Below are positions 1 through 8,189 of a stretch of 33,428 nucleotides of DNA, piece after piece. The notes beneath the pieces are model-generated. The model was given only the letters and a program-made list of their open reading frames with translations, was not told where the DNA came from and did not search any database. The position numbers were made by a program, and so were the translations under genes. The DNA comes from CADAWZ01 sp045114665 (GTDB lineage: Bacteria; Vulcanimicrobiota; CADAWZ01), in NCBI GenBank assembly GCA_045114665.1, contig JBGUKW010000092.1:1-33428 (forward strand), in the 5' to 3' direction. Within the stretch, counting starts at the first letter, position 1, and the number at the start of each line of letters is the position of its first letter.

Positions 1-55
1 TAATTTTTGAGTAGTATTTATTTTATTATAATTTAAAACATAATGCAAGTTTTTT

Positions 56-90
56 ATTTAAAATAAAGGCATTGAACCTTTATTTTAAAT
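56..90. repeat. 14-bp perfect inverted repeat (stem-loop)
   Basis: ATTTAAAATAAAGG at 56-69 and its exact complement CCTTTATTTTAAAT at 77-90 flank a 7-base loop. The stem is almost all A/T and neither side has a clean T tract directly after it, so a classical intrinsic terminator is only one possibility. Confidence 0.6.
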
Positions 91-391
91 GCAGAAAAAG
101 CTACAACTTTACGGAAATCAATTTTTGTTATTAATTTTGCAATTAAATAATTTTCAAAAATAAGCACATTTTAATAATTTAACAAAGTTTTGAGAGATAA
201 TAAAGGGAACGATTTCAATTTTCTATAGTAGTTTCTATAAAAATGCACTTAGAAAAAGAATGGTTGTTATTAGAATTAAAAATGCACTTTGTGGTAAAAT
301 TGTTTACTGAGTCTTATTATACCCCAAAACTAAAACTTGCAAATTCGTCATAAGTAGAAAGAAATATTAGAAAATAGCAATAACAAAGATA

Positions 392-500
392 AATGTTGCT
401 TTGTTATGAAAAAGCGAAGGACATCACAATTATTTTTTTTTATAAAATTTTATAAAAAATAATTGTATTTAGAGTGAGCGGTTCATAACAAAGTAACATT
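392..500. repeat. 109-bp element with 19-bp terminal inverted repeats and a central palindrome
   Basis: The arm at 392-410 and the arm at 482-500 are complementary over 19 bases with one mismatch (C399... versus T in the right arm, still a possible G:U pair in RNA). Inside, 427-465 forms a second AT-rich palindrome beginning CAATTATTT and ending AAATAATTG. A further ATAACAAAG copy at 380-388 pairs with 399-407. The nesting suggests a MITE-like or structured 3' element. No open frame lies inside, and no clear target-site duplication was seen. Confidence 0.6.
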
Positions 501-528
501 CAGCAGAAACACACAAAAGACTGACACA

Positions 529-1533
529 TCACACATTTTCAAAAGGATTTGCCTTTGTAAAATCAGGCAAATAAACCTTGTTTGCCTCTACATTTTGATA
601 CCAAATATCCGAAAATCCCAATTTTTCTGCAAAATTTACAACTTCTTCTATTCTATCCTGTGAAATAAAACTACATAACTCAGGATATTTAGAAGCATTA
701 AAAACTGGATTATACTGACCCATTATAGAAATTGGAATAAATATCTCATTTTCAGCAAGAAAAGAAATAGTTTTTTCTGCTTCCTCTACTTTATTTGGCA
801 AAAGTAATATTCTTGCAATACAACCTTTAGCCAACAAATTATCTTTATAAATAAGGTCTTCCCTATTTTTAAACATAGATTTTACTGCATTTTGAACTAC
901 CTCAGGATATAATTTAACTTTTGAATATTTTAAAGAATTTTCTTCAGAATAATATTTAATATCGAGAAGATAAATGTCAAATACATCTGAAATCAAATCA
1001 AGAGCAACATCTGAAATATAAGAATTTGTATTAAATACGATTGGAATATTCAATCCCTGTTTTTTGGCTTCAAATAATCCTCTTAAAATAGCTGGAATAT
1101 GTGGGACTGGACTTACTAAATCAATATTACAAGCTCCAATTTTTTGCAAATCTAAAAAAATATTTGCAAGTTCTATATCTGTCAAGGATTTAAAATCGTC
1201 TTTTTTACTCTGTTGGCTTATCTGGTAATTTTGGCAAAAAACACATGACAAAGTACAGCCAACAAAAAAGACTGCCCCTGCACCATTTCCTCCACAAATA
1301 ACAGGTTCTTCTCCTTTATGAACAGAATAATATGCAACTGTTGTATTTCTATTTTGACGACAAAATCCAATTTGTCCTTCATTTCTATTTACTCCGCATT
1401 TTCGAGGACATAGTGAGCAAGAATTTAAAATCTCATCAGCTTTTTTTATCTTTTCCAAAAAATCTTCATCAGATAATTTCAAGAAAGATGGTTTTGCAAG
1501 CTGCTTTTTTATTTTTAATAATCTTCTATTCAT
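529..1533 (-). CDS. Radical SAM protein, PflX-like (pyruvate formate-lyase activating enzyme homologue)
   Basis: This is a 334-residue radical SAM protein. The cluster motif CxxxCxxC is seen at Cys93, Cys97 and Cys100 (GCTLSCVFCQNYQIS), preceded by a Cys-rich N-terminal segment (Cys39, 42, 46, 58) that could bind a second iron-sulfur cluster or zinc. This arrangement and the DLLDIKYY-like core match the uncharacterised PflX family (COG1313), which resembles activases of glycyl radical enzymes. No glycyl radical enzyme is visible nearby, so the substrate is unknown. The ATG start has no clear Shine-Dalgarno sequence. The gene stands alone, with gene-free DNA downstream and a terminator for the next gene upstream of it. 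Confidence 0.85.
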   Translation of the reverse strand: MNRRLLKIKKQLAKPSFLKLSDEDFLEKIKKADEILNSCSLCPRKCGVNRNEGQIGFCRQNRNTTVAYYSVHKGEEPVICGGNGAGAVFFVGCTLSCVFCQNYQISQQSKKDDFKSLTDIELANIFLDLQKIGACNIDLVSPVPHIPAILRGLFEAKKQGLNIPIVFNTNSYISDVALDLISDVFDIYLLDIKYYSEENSLKYSKVKLYPEVVQNAVKSMFKNREDLIYKDNLLAKGCIARILLLPNKVEEAEKTISFLAENEIFIPISIMGQYNPVFNASKYPELCSFISQDRIEEVVNFAEKLGFSDIWYQNVEANKVYLPDFTKANPFENV

Positions 1534-1631
1534 AATATTTATAATTTAAATGTTCTTCTAATCCAAGTAGCAAAAAAAAATGTATATAGAATCTAACAAT
1601 GAGATAAAAAAAATATCTCCACTCAAGTTCA

Positions 1632-1660
1632 TAAAAAAAGAGCCACAAAATTTATGGCTC
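1632..1660 (-). terminator. Intrinsic terminator after the metallophosphoesterase gene
   Basis: On the minus strand GAGCCA (1660-1655) pairs with TGGCTC (1645-1640) around an AT-rich loop that extends the stem, and a run of seven T follows. It lies 40 bases after the stop of the upstream minus-strand gene. Confidence 0.8.
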
Positions 1661-1700
1661 CGATTTTTAAAAATTACATTACAAATAAAATATCTAAATT

Positions 1701-2747
1701 TTACAGACGCGTATGCGGTCTAACAATATCTGCCACTTTCTGATTTGGCTTACAGTTGAATGTCTGTACAGGATAGTTTGTAAACTTGAAATCGAGAACT
1801 TCTTTTGTATCAGGATCAACAGTTATTTGAGTGAGTCCAACCAATTTACAATGTGATCCACTTTCAACAATATAAGTAGAATTTGGATATGATCCAACTT
1901 GAATTGGAGTATCTGTTATAGCATGGTCATGTGATGAGAAGATTGCAGTAATACCATCAACTGCTTTTGCAAGAGCCTTATCATCATTTAATCCCTGATG
2001 GTTTACCCCAATTATAATATCGGCATTTTCCTTTAATTCAGGCATTAAACGATTCATTGCATCAACAGGCATCTCTTTTACAAGGTCTTTTCCTACATGT
2101 GGATTTGGTTTTGTGTGCATTTTGGGCTCTAGCATACTTACAAATGCAACTCTAACTCCACCAACATCTTTTACAACATAAGGCTTTACACCTTCAAGAT
2201 AACCACCAACATGATCGGCATGGACATTTCCTGCTATAACATCAGCATTATCTTTTACTTTGTTGACAAATTCAGTTACTGTAGCACCTTTACCATATTG
2301 GAATTCATGGTTACCAAGTGCAAGTATATCATAAGGCATTGCATTTAAAACCTGTGTTACAGGTTCAAAACGATGTCCTGTACTGAAAGGTGGATTATAT
2401 GAAGAATCTCCTCCGTCAATGACTATTGCATCTGGATATTTTTCTTTTAAAGCATCGAGAACTCCAGCTACTTTAGGCATTTTATCAAGTTTACCATGCA
2501 TATCATTTGTGCTTATGATAGTAATTGTAACAGGTTCTGATTTTTTCTTTGTATCAACAGACGAAATTGAAGCAGATTTTAAATCTGATGAAAGCTTAAA
2601 TTGTTCATCATCTGATGAAGATTTTACAAACCCATCAGTTGTAGGTATAGAACTTTGTTCTTCCGCAACATTCTTAGCTCCTGAAGCTACAGGCATAGAA
2701 GAATAATTAGTTGGAACATTAACAAAAGTTGAACTGATAGAATTCAT
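1701..2747 (-). CDS. Metallophosphoesterase / 5'-nucleotidase-like protein
   Basis: This is a 348-residue calcineurin-like metallophosphatase of the UshA/5'-nucleotidase N-terminal type. Metal-binding motifs appear in order: NDMHG at 81-85, DGGDSS at 111-116, GNHEF at 145-149, then NHQG and SHDHA further on. The C-terminal substrate-binding domain of UshA enzymes is missing, so specificity cannot be inferred. The first 75 residues are Ser/Thr-rich, without a hydrophobic signal peptide, and look like a disordered leader. Translation starts at an ATG preceded by AAGGGGGAA. The gene has its own likely promoter and a terminator and seems monocistronic. Confidence 0.85.
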   Translation of the reverse strand: MNSISSTFVNVPTNYSSMPVASGAKNVAEEQSSIPTTDGFVKSSSDDEQFKLSSDLKSASISSVDTKKKSEPVTITIISTNDMHGKLDKMPKVAGVLDALKEKYPDAIVIDGGDSSYNPPFSTGHRFEPVTQVLNAMPYDILALGNHEFQYGKGATVTEFVNKVKDNADVIAGNVHADHVGGYLEGVKPYVVKDVGGVRVAFVSMLEPKMHTKPNPHVGKDLVKEMPVDAMNRLMPELKENADIIIGVNHQGLNDDKALAKAVDGITAIFSSHDHAITDTPIQVGSYPNSTYIVESGSHCKLVGLTQITVDPDTKEVLDFKFTNYPVQTFNCKPNQKVADIVRPHTRL

Positions 2748-2815
2748 TTTTCCCCCTTGTACTTTTCATTTGAAAAATAAAAAATACATCTAAAATTGAT
2801 ATAATTCTTATTTAG

Positions 2816-2824
2816 ATTATAACA
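2816..2824 (-). promoter_or_regulatory. Possible extended -10 promoter element
   Basis: Read on the minus strand this is TGTTATAAT, a TGn-TATAAT extended -10 box about 70 bases before the metallophosphoesterase start. No good -35 box sits at the ideal spacing, which extended -10 promoters tolerate. AT-rich DNA makes chance matches common. Confidence 0.4.
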
Positions 2825-2872
2825 CAAAAAAAGAAAAATAGCACAATTAAAATGTTAATAAATTATAAACAT

Positions 2873-3664
2873 TTACCTAAATTTTTGAATACTATGGACA
2901 TTTTTTTCAACAGATAAAAGCTCAAGGAAGAAATCATTCAATAAATCCCAAGTACATGTTCTATTTTTTTCAATAGTCTTCAAAAATTGTTGACATTCAT
3001 CAACAGAAGATTTTAAAAAATCATTTATCTCATCTATTGTTGAAATTTCATTTAAATCAGAAGCCTTTTTCTTATCAACTAAAGTATCTACTAACTTAAT
3101 AATTTCTTTTGGAGCAGTAGCCTCAACCAACTCTGAAAAAAAAGGGACAGGAGGTGCATTAAATTTCATTATATATATGCAATTAAAAACTGCTCTAAGT
3201 GCATATATATATTTTTTTACTTTTACAACATCAAGACCATGTATATTTCTTATATCAAGTTTTGCAATATTTAGATAATGACTCAAACATCTCGGTTGAG
3301 AAAAATACTTTTCTGCCAAATATCTGAAACCAGTAAATTTTAATGTTGACTTATATGTAATTGGAGAATGAATCCATTCAATAATTGAAGGATTTGATTG
3401 ATACAAAAGTCTCAAAGCCTTCTGTATATCCCAACCAGTCATATCAAGATTTTTATTTTTATCTGGCTTCCAAAGAATAGAATCATTTATCGTTTCAAGC
3501 CTCAAATAATAATCTTTTTTCCTGATATAGACAAAACGAACATCATAATCACTTTCTGGCGATTCTATTCCCCAAGCTCTACTGCCAGCTTCAACAGCAA
3601 AAAGAATATTTACACTATATTTCTTTTCTATTTCCAAAAGTTGTTGATTTATATAGTTTTCCAT
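2873..3664 (-). CDS. Nucleotidyltransferase of the pol-beta superfamily (RlaP/YcgL-like)
   Basis: This is a 263-residue protein with the minimal nucleotidyltransferase signature: AGSRAWG at 26-32 followed by SDYDVRF, where Asp39 and Asp41 are the metal-binding acids. The GSRAWG form and the following FVY/WDIQKALRLLYQSNPS segment match the RlaP family (PF10127, including B. subtilis YcgL), whose members often sit with RNA ligases; none is present here. Nucleotide and acceptor are unknown. The ATG is preceded by GTGAGGA. It is the last gene of the fabF-rnc run, 21 bases after the preceding stop. Confidence 0.8.
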   Translation of the reverse strand: MENYINQQLLEIEKKYSVNILFAVEAGSRAWGIESPESDYDVRFVYIRKKDYYLRLETINDSILWKPDKNKNLDMTGWDIQKALRLLYQSNPSIIEWIHSPITYKSTLKFTGFRYLAEKYFSQPRCLSHYLNIAKLDIRNIHGLDVVKVKKYIYALRAVFNCIYIMKFNAPPVPFFSELVEATAPKEIIKLVDTLVDKKKASDLNEISTIDEINDFLKSSVDECQQFLKTIEKNRTCTWDLLNDFFLELLSVEKNVHSIQKFR

Positions 3665-3685
3665 TAAATATCCTCACTTTTTTAT

Positions 3686-5011
3686 TTATTGACCTTCTTC
3701 AGAAGTTTCTGCCTGAGCAGATTTAGTATAAGGTGTTCTATCAACAGTTCTTCTATCTGTCAAGTAACAACTATAATCTCTACTTGACAAATAAATTAAG
3801 ATTTCATTTGTTATATAAGAAATCTGAAGAGGGTGAATCAAAGGAATATACTTATTTGTGGCAATTCCAGAAATTAGACAAGTTATTGGAAAAGTTCCAA
3901 TCTTACCTTCACTGTCTTTACTTACAATACACCCTTTGTCAAAATCAGATTGATCATAAAACATCTTTATATTTTTATCAAACATTTTTATAGCTTGTTT
4001 TATTATATCAACAGATTTAGCAGGTGTAGTAACTATAACAAATCTCCCTTTATCAACATGATAAACAGGTTGACCTTGAACTCCAAATTCATCACAAGCA
4101 CTTTCAATACACATAGCAGAAAATCTAATCAAATCATCTGCTTTACGATTTCCATATCTATTTTGATAGGCAATTAAAAAATTGATTGCAATTTCACAAA
4201 CTGCAAATTCATCTTTTTTCTCTATTTTCTCAAAAAGCTCTTTTTCAAGAAAAGACATTCCATGTAAATGAGTTATATTATTTCTATCTTCGTCAACATA
4301 TACAATCTTCTTAGAATCAATGCCATCGAGGAAAAATACCATTCCATCAAGCTCACTGTCTTTAAAAACAGGAGACTCAGGAGGAGCAGATTCATTAAAG
4401 ACCATTGCTGCATAAGCCGTCAATTTAGTCCAAGGATTGGCAATATATTGAGAAAACCACAAAGAAGCAAATAGTCCCAATGCCAATAAAGTAAGAAACA
4501 AAAATATGAACTTGATATCCAATCCTTCTGCTTGCGGTACAGAACTCTTAGGAATATCTGCGACACATGCAATAACGAGATCCGTTGGGTCTAAAGAACT
4601 GTATATGACAAATTTATAATTTTTATCTGACTTATCTGAATAATAACCATAAGGCTGATTAGATTTTATCTTATTTATAAATAAATCTCTATTTGTTTGA
4701 AGTTCATCAGGATCATTTTGAGATTTATTTGAAGAAACTGCAATTTCTTCTCCATTAGTTCTCAAAAGCCAAGCGTAAAAAAAAGTCCCTATTTCATAAT
4801 TTGAAACTTTCTTCTTCAATCTATTTTCATAATTTTCGAAATTTTGGATAATATATACAGCTTCTTCTTTTATAGTATTAAAAGCATCTCTCAATGTCGT
4901 TTCAGTTACACTAAGAGAATAACTTGAACGATAGCCAAAATACACTCCAAAAATTACAATTAAAAGAAGAAAATAAGGAATAAAAACGGCAAAAAAAATC
5001 TTTTTTTTCAC
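3686..5011 (-). CDS. Membrane sensor with degenerate GGDEF domain
   Basis: This 441-residue protein has an N-terminal TM helix (about 5-25), an extracytoplasmic segment of about 135 residues of sensor type, a second TM helix near 165-187, then a cytoplasmic domain. That domain resembles GGDEF diguanylate cyclases (VDEDRNNITHLHG, then NRYGNRKADDLIRF), but the GGDEF loop is replaced by HVDKGRF near residue 320, so cyclase activity is unlikely. It may bind a nucleotide or act as a scaffold. The start is GTG with GGGGAGGGGG ahead of it. It sits between two genes with gaps of about 21 bases, suggesting cotranscription. Confidence 0.7.
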   Translation of the reverse strand: MKKKIFFAVFIPYFLLLIVIFGVYFGYRSSYSLSVTETTLRDAFNTIKEEAVYIIQNFENYENRLKKKVSNYEIGTFFYAWLLRTNGEEIAVSSNKSQNDPDELQTNRDLFINKIKSNQPYGYYSDKSDKNYKFVIYSSLDPTDLVIACVADIPKSSVPQAEGLDIKFIFLFLTLLALGLFASLWFSQYIANPWTKLTAYAAMVFNESAPPESPVFKDSELDGMVFFLDGIDSKKIVYVDEDRNNITHLHGMSFLEKELFEKIEKKDEFAVCEIAINFLIAYQNRYGNRKADDLIRFSAMCIESACDEFGVQGQPVYHVDKGRFVIVTTPAKSVDIIKQAIKMFDKNIKMFYDQSDFDKGCIVSKDSEGKIGTFPITCLISGIATNKYIPLIHPLQISYITNEILIYLSSRDYSCYLTDRRTVDRTPYTKSAQAETSEEGQ

Positions 5012-5032
5012 AATCCCCCTCCCCTATATTCA

Positions 5033-5500
5033 CTATTCAAATTCTATTTTTTCAACAGGTACGGCTTCTTTAGCTTTTAGAGAAACAGAAGCAACATGCC
5101 AAATATTTTTTTCTTTGACAAGATCACATTTGCCAACATAAAGAGCTTTATAAAGTTTCCCCTCATGAATCAATTCAATCTTAGCCTCTATTTTTAATTT
5201 TCCAATATTCGAAGTCGCATCATATATAGTAACTTTTTTTATATGTGCACTTTTTATATCTTCAGCCTTAGCTAAAAAATCAGAATATGGAATATCTCTT
5301 CTTAAATTAGCAGAAAAAGATTTATATGCCGCTTTATATTTTTTTTGTTGAAAGCAATAAAAAAAATTAACCACTGCCTGTTTTATCTCTTTCTTATTAT
5401 CCATTGAATAAACAGGTAAAGAAAAGAAATAAAAACAGCCAATGGTTATTAAAAACAAAGATAGAAAAAAAATGTTTTTAGATTTACTATTTCCGTACAT
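5033..5500 (-). CDS. Small secreted or membrane-anchored protein, NTF2-like
   Basis: This is a 155-residue protein of unknown function. Residues 9-32 form a hydrophobic segment; VYS before MDNKK is a possible signal peptidase I site. The segment TIGC is a poor lipobox. The mature part begins with helices (KKEIKQAVVNFFYCFQQKKYKAAYKSF) followed by beta strands ending in WHVASVSL, a pattern seen in NTF2-like DUF4878 domains. That assignment rests on the pattern alone. No clear ribosome binding site precedes the ATG; it lies 20 bases after the previous stop, so translational coupling is plausible. Confidence 0.6.
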   Translation of the reverse strand: MYGNSKSKNIFFLSLFLITIGCFYFFSLPVYSMDNKKEIKQAVVNFFYCFQQKKYKAAYKSFSANLRRDIPYSDFLAKAEDIKSAHIKKVTIYDATSNIGKLKIEAKIELIHEGKLYKALYVGKCDLVKEKNIWHVASVSLKAKEAVPVEKIEFE

Positions 5501-5520
5501 TGGGATTTTACTAAAAATAA

Positions 5521-5937
5521 TTATTTCTTTGCTTCATCTGCAAGTCTTACGGAAAGAGGATATTCCAGTTCAACTTTTAATCCACCGTTTTGATCTGCAA
5601 GTGTAATTTCGACCCAATATACACCAGGTGCCTCAAAAACAGCATCTTGAAAAAGGTTCACAGCCATAAAAGGTGTCTTTTCATCTTTTAATTCAAAAGG
5701 CTGTTTTCCTGTTTTTATAATATCTGTTTTATGGTCTGGCTTGTATATTTTTATTTCCTGTGCAAATCGACCATTGCCATTTATCCAACTATTTGCAATA
5801 AAAAAACCTCTTCCTGGAAATTTATAAGGAAATTTCGGAAATGGAAGTTCAAAAAATATACTTGAAAAAGTAGGAGGACCATTCTTTTCATCTACTGAAA
5901 GACATGGTACTGAAAACTGAAGTGAAGGACGCTTCAT
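5521..5937 (-). CDS. DUF6941-like small cytoplasmic protein
   Basis: The product is about 138 residues starting MKRPSLQFS. The opening RPSLQ..., the all-beta composition and the ending (GVYWVEITLADQNGG, then a LEYPLSVRLAD strand) resemble the DUF6941 family, of unknown function. I place the start at the ATG at 5937 because AAAGGTGGTG lies upstream of it at 11 bases and homologues start at this Met; a GTG at 5952 overlaps that ribosome binding site. No signal peptide is present. It lies 44 bases after rnc in the fabF-rnc transcription unit. Confidence 0.6.
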   Translation of the reverse strand: MKRPSLQFSVPCLSVDEKNGPPTFSSIFFELPFPKFPYKFPGRGFFIANSWINGNGRFAQEIKIYKPDHKTDIIKTGKQPFELKDEKTPFMAVNLFQDAVFEAPGVYWVEITLADQNGGLKVELEYPLSVRLADEAKK

Positions 5938-5981
5938 AAAACAAAACACCACCTTTAATATTATTATTTTTAATAAAAAAT

Positions 5982-6728
5982 TTACTTTACTAAATCTTCT
6001 ACAGTATATTTATCAATATATTCTAAAGCCTCAGTAGCTGCAGCCATCTCAGCTTCTTTTTTAGTACAACCTAAACCATGACCTACAACATGACCATTTA
6101 AAGATACTTCTGCCAAAAAATTCTTCTTGGGAATTCCTCCAGTCTTATTAGTTACATAATAAACAGGTGATTGCTTCAACATTTTTTGTGAAAATTCTTG
6201 AAGAAGACTTTTTGCAGGTTTTTTTATTATTGAAATGTCTTTCAATTTTTCTTCGAAATGGCTGAGAATTAACTTTGATGTAAATTCAAATCCCTTGCAA
6301 ATAAAAACCATGCCTATTATCGATTCATATAAATCAGCTAAAACAGAATTCTTATCTGCTCCGCCAGAATTCTCTTCACCTTTTCCAAGAAGCAAAAATC
6401 TTCCCAATCCTAATTTACGAGATAAATCAGCAAAAGACTCAGTTGACACAAGATTTGCTCGCTGAATTGTAAGTTCTCCTTCATCTTCTTCTGAAAATTC
6501 TCTGTATAAAAAATCACTTATTGTTAAATCAATAACAGAATCCCCGAGAAATTCAACTCTCTCATTACTATGCCATGAAGGTTTCTTTTCTTCAATAAAT
6601 GTCGAGTGCGTTATTGATTCCAAAAAACACTGCCAATAATCTTTTTCAATACCAAGAAGTTCTGTCAATTTTTCAAGATTATCTCTGTAATATTCAGGAT
6701 CAATAACTTTATTTTTATTACTACTCAT
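5982..6728 (-). CDS. rnc: Ribonuclease III
   Basis: RNase III cleaves double-stranded RNA in rRNA and mRNA maturation. The signature NERVEFLGDSV lies at residues 55-65 and the second catalytic segment ADLYESIIG follows, so the metal-binding Glu/Asp set is intact. A C-terminal double-stranded RNA-binding domain spans about 165-235 (SLLQEFSQK ... KKNFLAEVSL ... KKEAEMAAATEAL). I use the ATG at 6728 (248 residues), whose first 8 bases overlap the fabF stop as ATGAGTAG. A longer frame from a TTG at 6770 only repeats fabF coding DNA in another frame. The coupling explains the lack of a ribosome binding site. Confidence 0.93.
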   Translation of the reverse strand: MSSNKNKVIDPEYYRDNLEKLTELLGIEKDYWQCFLESITHSTFIEEKKPSWHSNERVEFLGDSVIDLTISDFLYREFSEEDEGELTIQRANLVSTESFADLSRKLGLGRFLLLGKGEENSGGADKNSVLADLYESIIGMVFICKGFEFTSKLILSHFEEKLKDISIIKKPAKSLLQEFSQKMLKQSPVYYVTNKTGGIPKKNFLAEVSLNGHVVGHGLGCTKKEAEMAAATEALEYIDKYTVEDLVK

Positions 6729-7959
6729 ATTTTTTAAAAACGAGAATTGCGTTTTGTCCTCCAAACCCAAAGCTGTTCTTTAAAACATATTTCAAATCTT
6801 TCTTAATAGCGACATTTGGAACACAATTTAAATCACAATCTGAATCTGGGAATTCATAATTAGCTGTTGGAGGAATTACTCCATTTTGAATGGCCATAAG
6901 ACAAGCTATAGACTCGATAGCCCCACTTGCTCCTAAACTATGACCAAGAACAGATTTTGAAGCACTGATCGGAATCTGATAGGCTCTATCTCCAAATACT
7001 GATTTTATAGCTGTAACTTCTGATTTATCTCCCAAAGGAGTTGAAGTGCCATGTACATTTATGTAATCAACATCTTCAACAGAAATATTGGCAGATTTCA
7101 TAGCAATACGCATTGCAGAAGCAGCACCTTCTGGAGAAGGATTTGTTATGTGATGTGCATCACAAGTCAAACCAAAACCTACCAATTCAGCATATATCGT
7201 CGCATTTCTGCTCAAAGCATGTTCCAATTCTTCTAAAACAAGAACACCTGAACCTTCTGCCATAACGAATCCATCTCTTTTTGCATCAAATGGTCTCGAA
7301 GCTGTCTCTGGTGAATCATTGTGTGAAGAAGTTGTAGCTTTCATATTTGCAAAACCTGCAACAGACGAAGGAGTAATAGTAGCTTCAGCTCCTCCTGCCA
7401 ACATAATGTCTGCTTCATCATTTTTTATAATTCTGTAACAATCAGCAATAGCATGCAAAGATGTAGCACAAGCTGAAACAACAGCATAATTTGGACCTCT
7501 TAAACCATATTTTATGGCAATATTTCCAGAAGCCATATTTGAAATCATCATTGGAATATAAAAAGGACTAACTTTACTTGGTCCAAGCTCTCCAAGAACT
7601 TTTAATTGTGCTTCAAGAGTGTGCATTCCCCCTACTCCTGAACCAATTATCACACCTATTCTATCTCTATCTTCATTTTCAAAATCAATTTTTGAATCTT
7701 TTAGTGCATCAGAAGCACTTGCAAGAGCAAACTGGACATATCTATCCATTCTTCTTGCTTCTTTTTTATTTATTCCATAATCTTCAGAATTGAAATTTTT
7801 TATTTCTCCTGCAATTTGTACAGAAAAACCTTCTGTGTCAAAACTTTCTATTCTACTTATTCCAGATTTACCTTCAGAAACATTTTTCCAAAAAGTTTCC
7901 TTGTCTAATCCAACACATGAAATAATTCCGAGTCCTGTTATAACAACTCTTCTCTGCAT
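6721..7959 (-). CDS. fabF: 3-oxoacyl-[acyl-carrier-protein] synthase II
   Basis: This 412-residue condensing enzyme elongates fatty acyl-ACP with malonyl-ACP in type II fatty acid synthesis. The Cys-His-His triad is complete: Cys164 in VSACATS, His303 in NVHGTSTPLGD and His340 in VLGHSLGASGA. Length and motifs fit FabF fully. The ATG has GAGGTG seven bases upstream. fabF is the first gene of a run that continues with rnc, a common pairing, but acpP, which usually precedes fabF, is absent; the upstream gene is divergent. Confidence 0.95.
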   Translation of the reverse strand: MQRRVVITGLGIISCVGLDKETFWKNVSEGKSGISRIESFDTEGFSVQIAGEIKNFNSEDYGINKKEARRMDRYVQFALASASDALKDSKIDFENEDRDRIGVIIGSGVGGMHTLEAQLKVLGELGPSKVSPFYIPMMISNMASGNIAIKYGLRGPNYAVVSACATSLHAIADCYRIIKNDEADIMLAGGAEATITPSSVAGFANMKATTSSHNDSPETASRPFDAKRDGFVMAEGSGVLVLEELEHALSRNATIYAELVGFGLTCDAHHITNPSPEGAASAMRIAMKSANISVEDVDYINVHGTSTPLGDKSEVTAIKSVFGDRAYQIPISASKSVLGHSLGASGAIESIACLMAIQNGVIPPTANYEFPDSDCDLNCVPNVAIKKDLKYVLKNSFGFGGQNAILVFKKYE

Positions 7960-8123
7960 ATAAACACCTCAATAAAAAGTATCATATATAAAAGGAAATG
8001 TGAAAAACTTTTTAAGTATTTTTCAACAATCCCCTATTTTTAGTAAAATTCTACTTATTGAAATTCTATTAATTAAATTATAATCCTTCAAAAAGATAAC
8101 TAACAGACAAAATACAGGATTAA

Positions 8124-8165
8124 GAATTATTTTAGAAGAAATATGAATTATTTTAGAAGAAATAT
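8124..8165. repeat. Perfect tandem duplication of a 21-bp unit
   Basis: Two identical head-to-tail 21-base copies (8124-8144 and 8145-8165), starting GAATTATTTTAG and ending AAATAT, lie just before the start of the Ig-like gene, in the divergent promoter region shared with fabF. They could be a duplicated operator or a replication-slippage product. Confidence 0.85.
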
Positions 8166-8189
8166 AATAAAAAAAAGGTGAAAAAGCAA

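Larger units (their letters stand above)
1..528. other. Gene-free region with inverted repeats
   Basis: No convincing coding frame was found on either strand; all frames are broken by frequent stops in very AT-rich DNA. The stretch holds a 14-bp perfect inverted repeat (56-90), a 13-bp direct repeat (238-250 and 277-289, TAAAAATGCACTT) and a 109-bp element with near-perfect 19-bp terminal inverted repeats (392-500). It lies downstream of the minus-strand radical SAM gene, so the structures may also serve as its 3' end. Confidence 0.6.

Noticed and set aside
6729..6770. Longer N-terminus for RNase III from a TTG at 6770
   Set aside because: The 14 extra residues lie wholly inside fabF coding DNA and do not resemble RNase III; the ATG overlapping the fabF stop is the natural coupled start.
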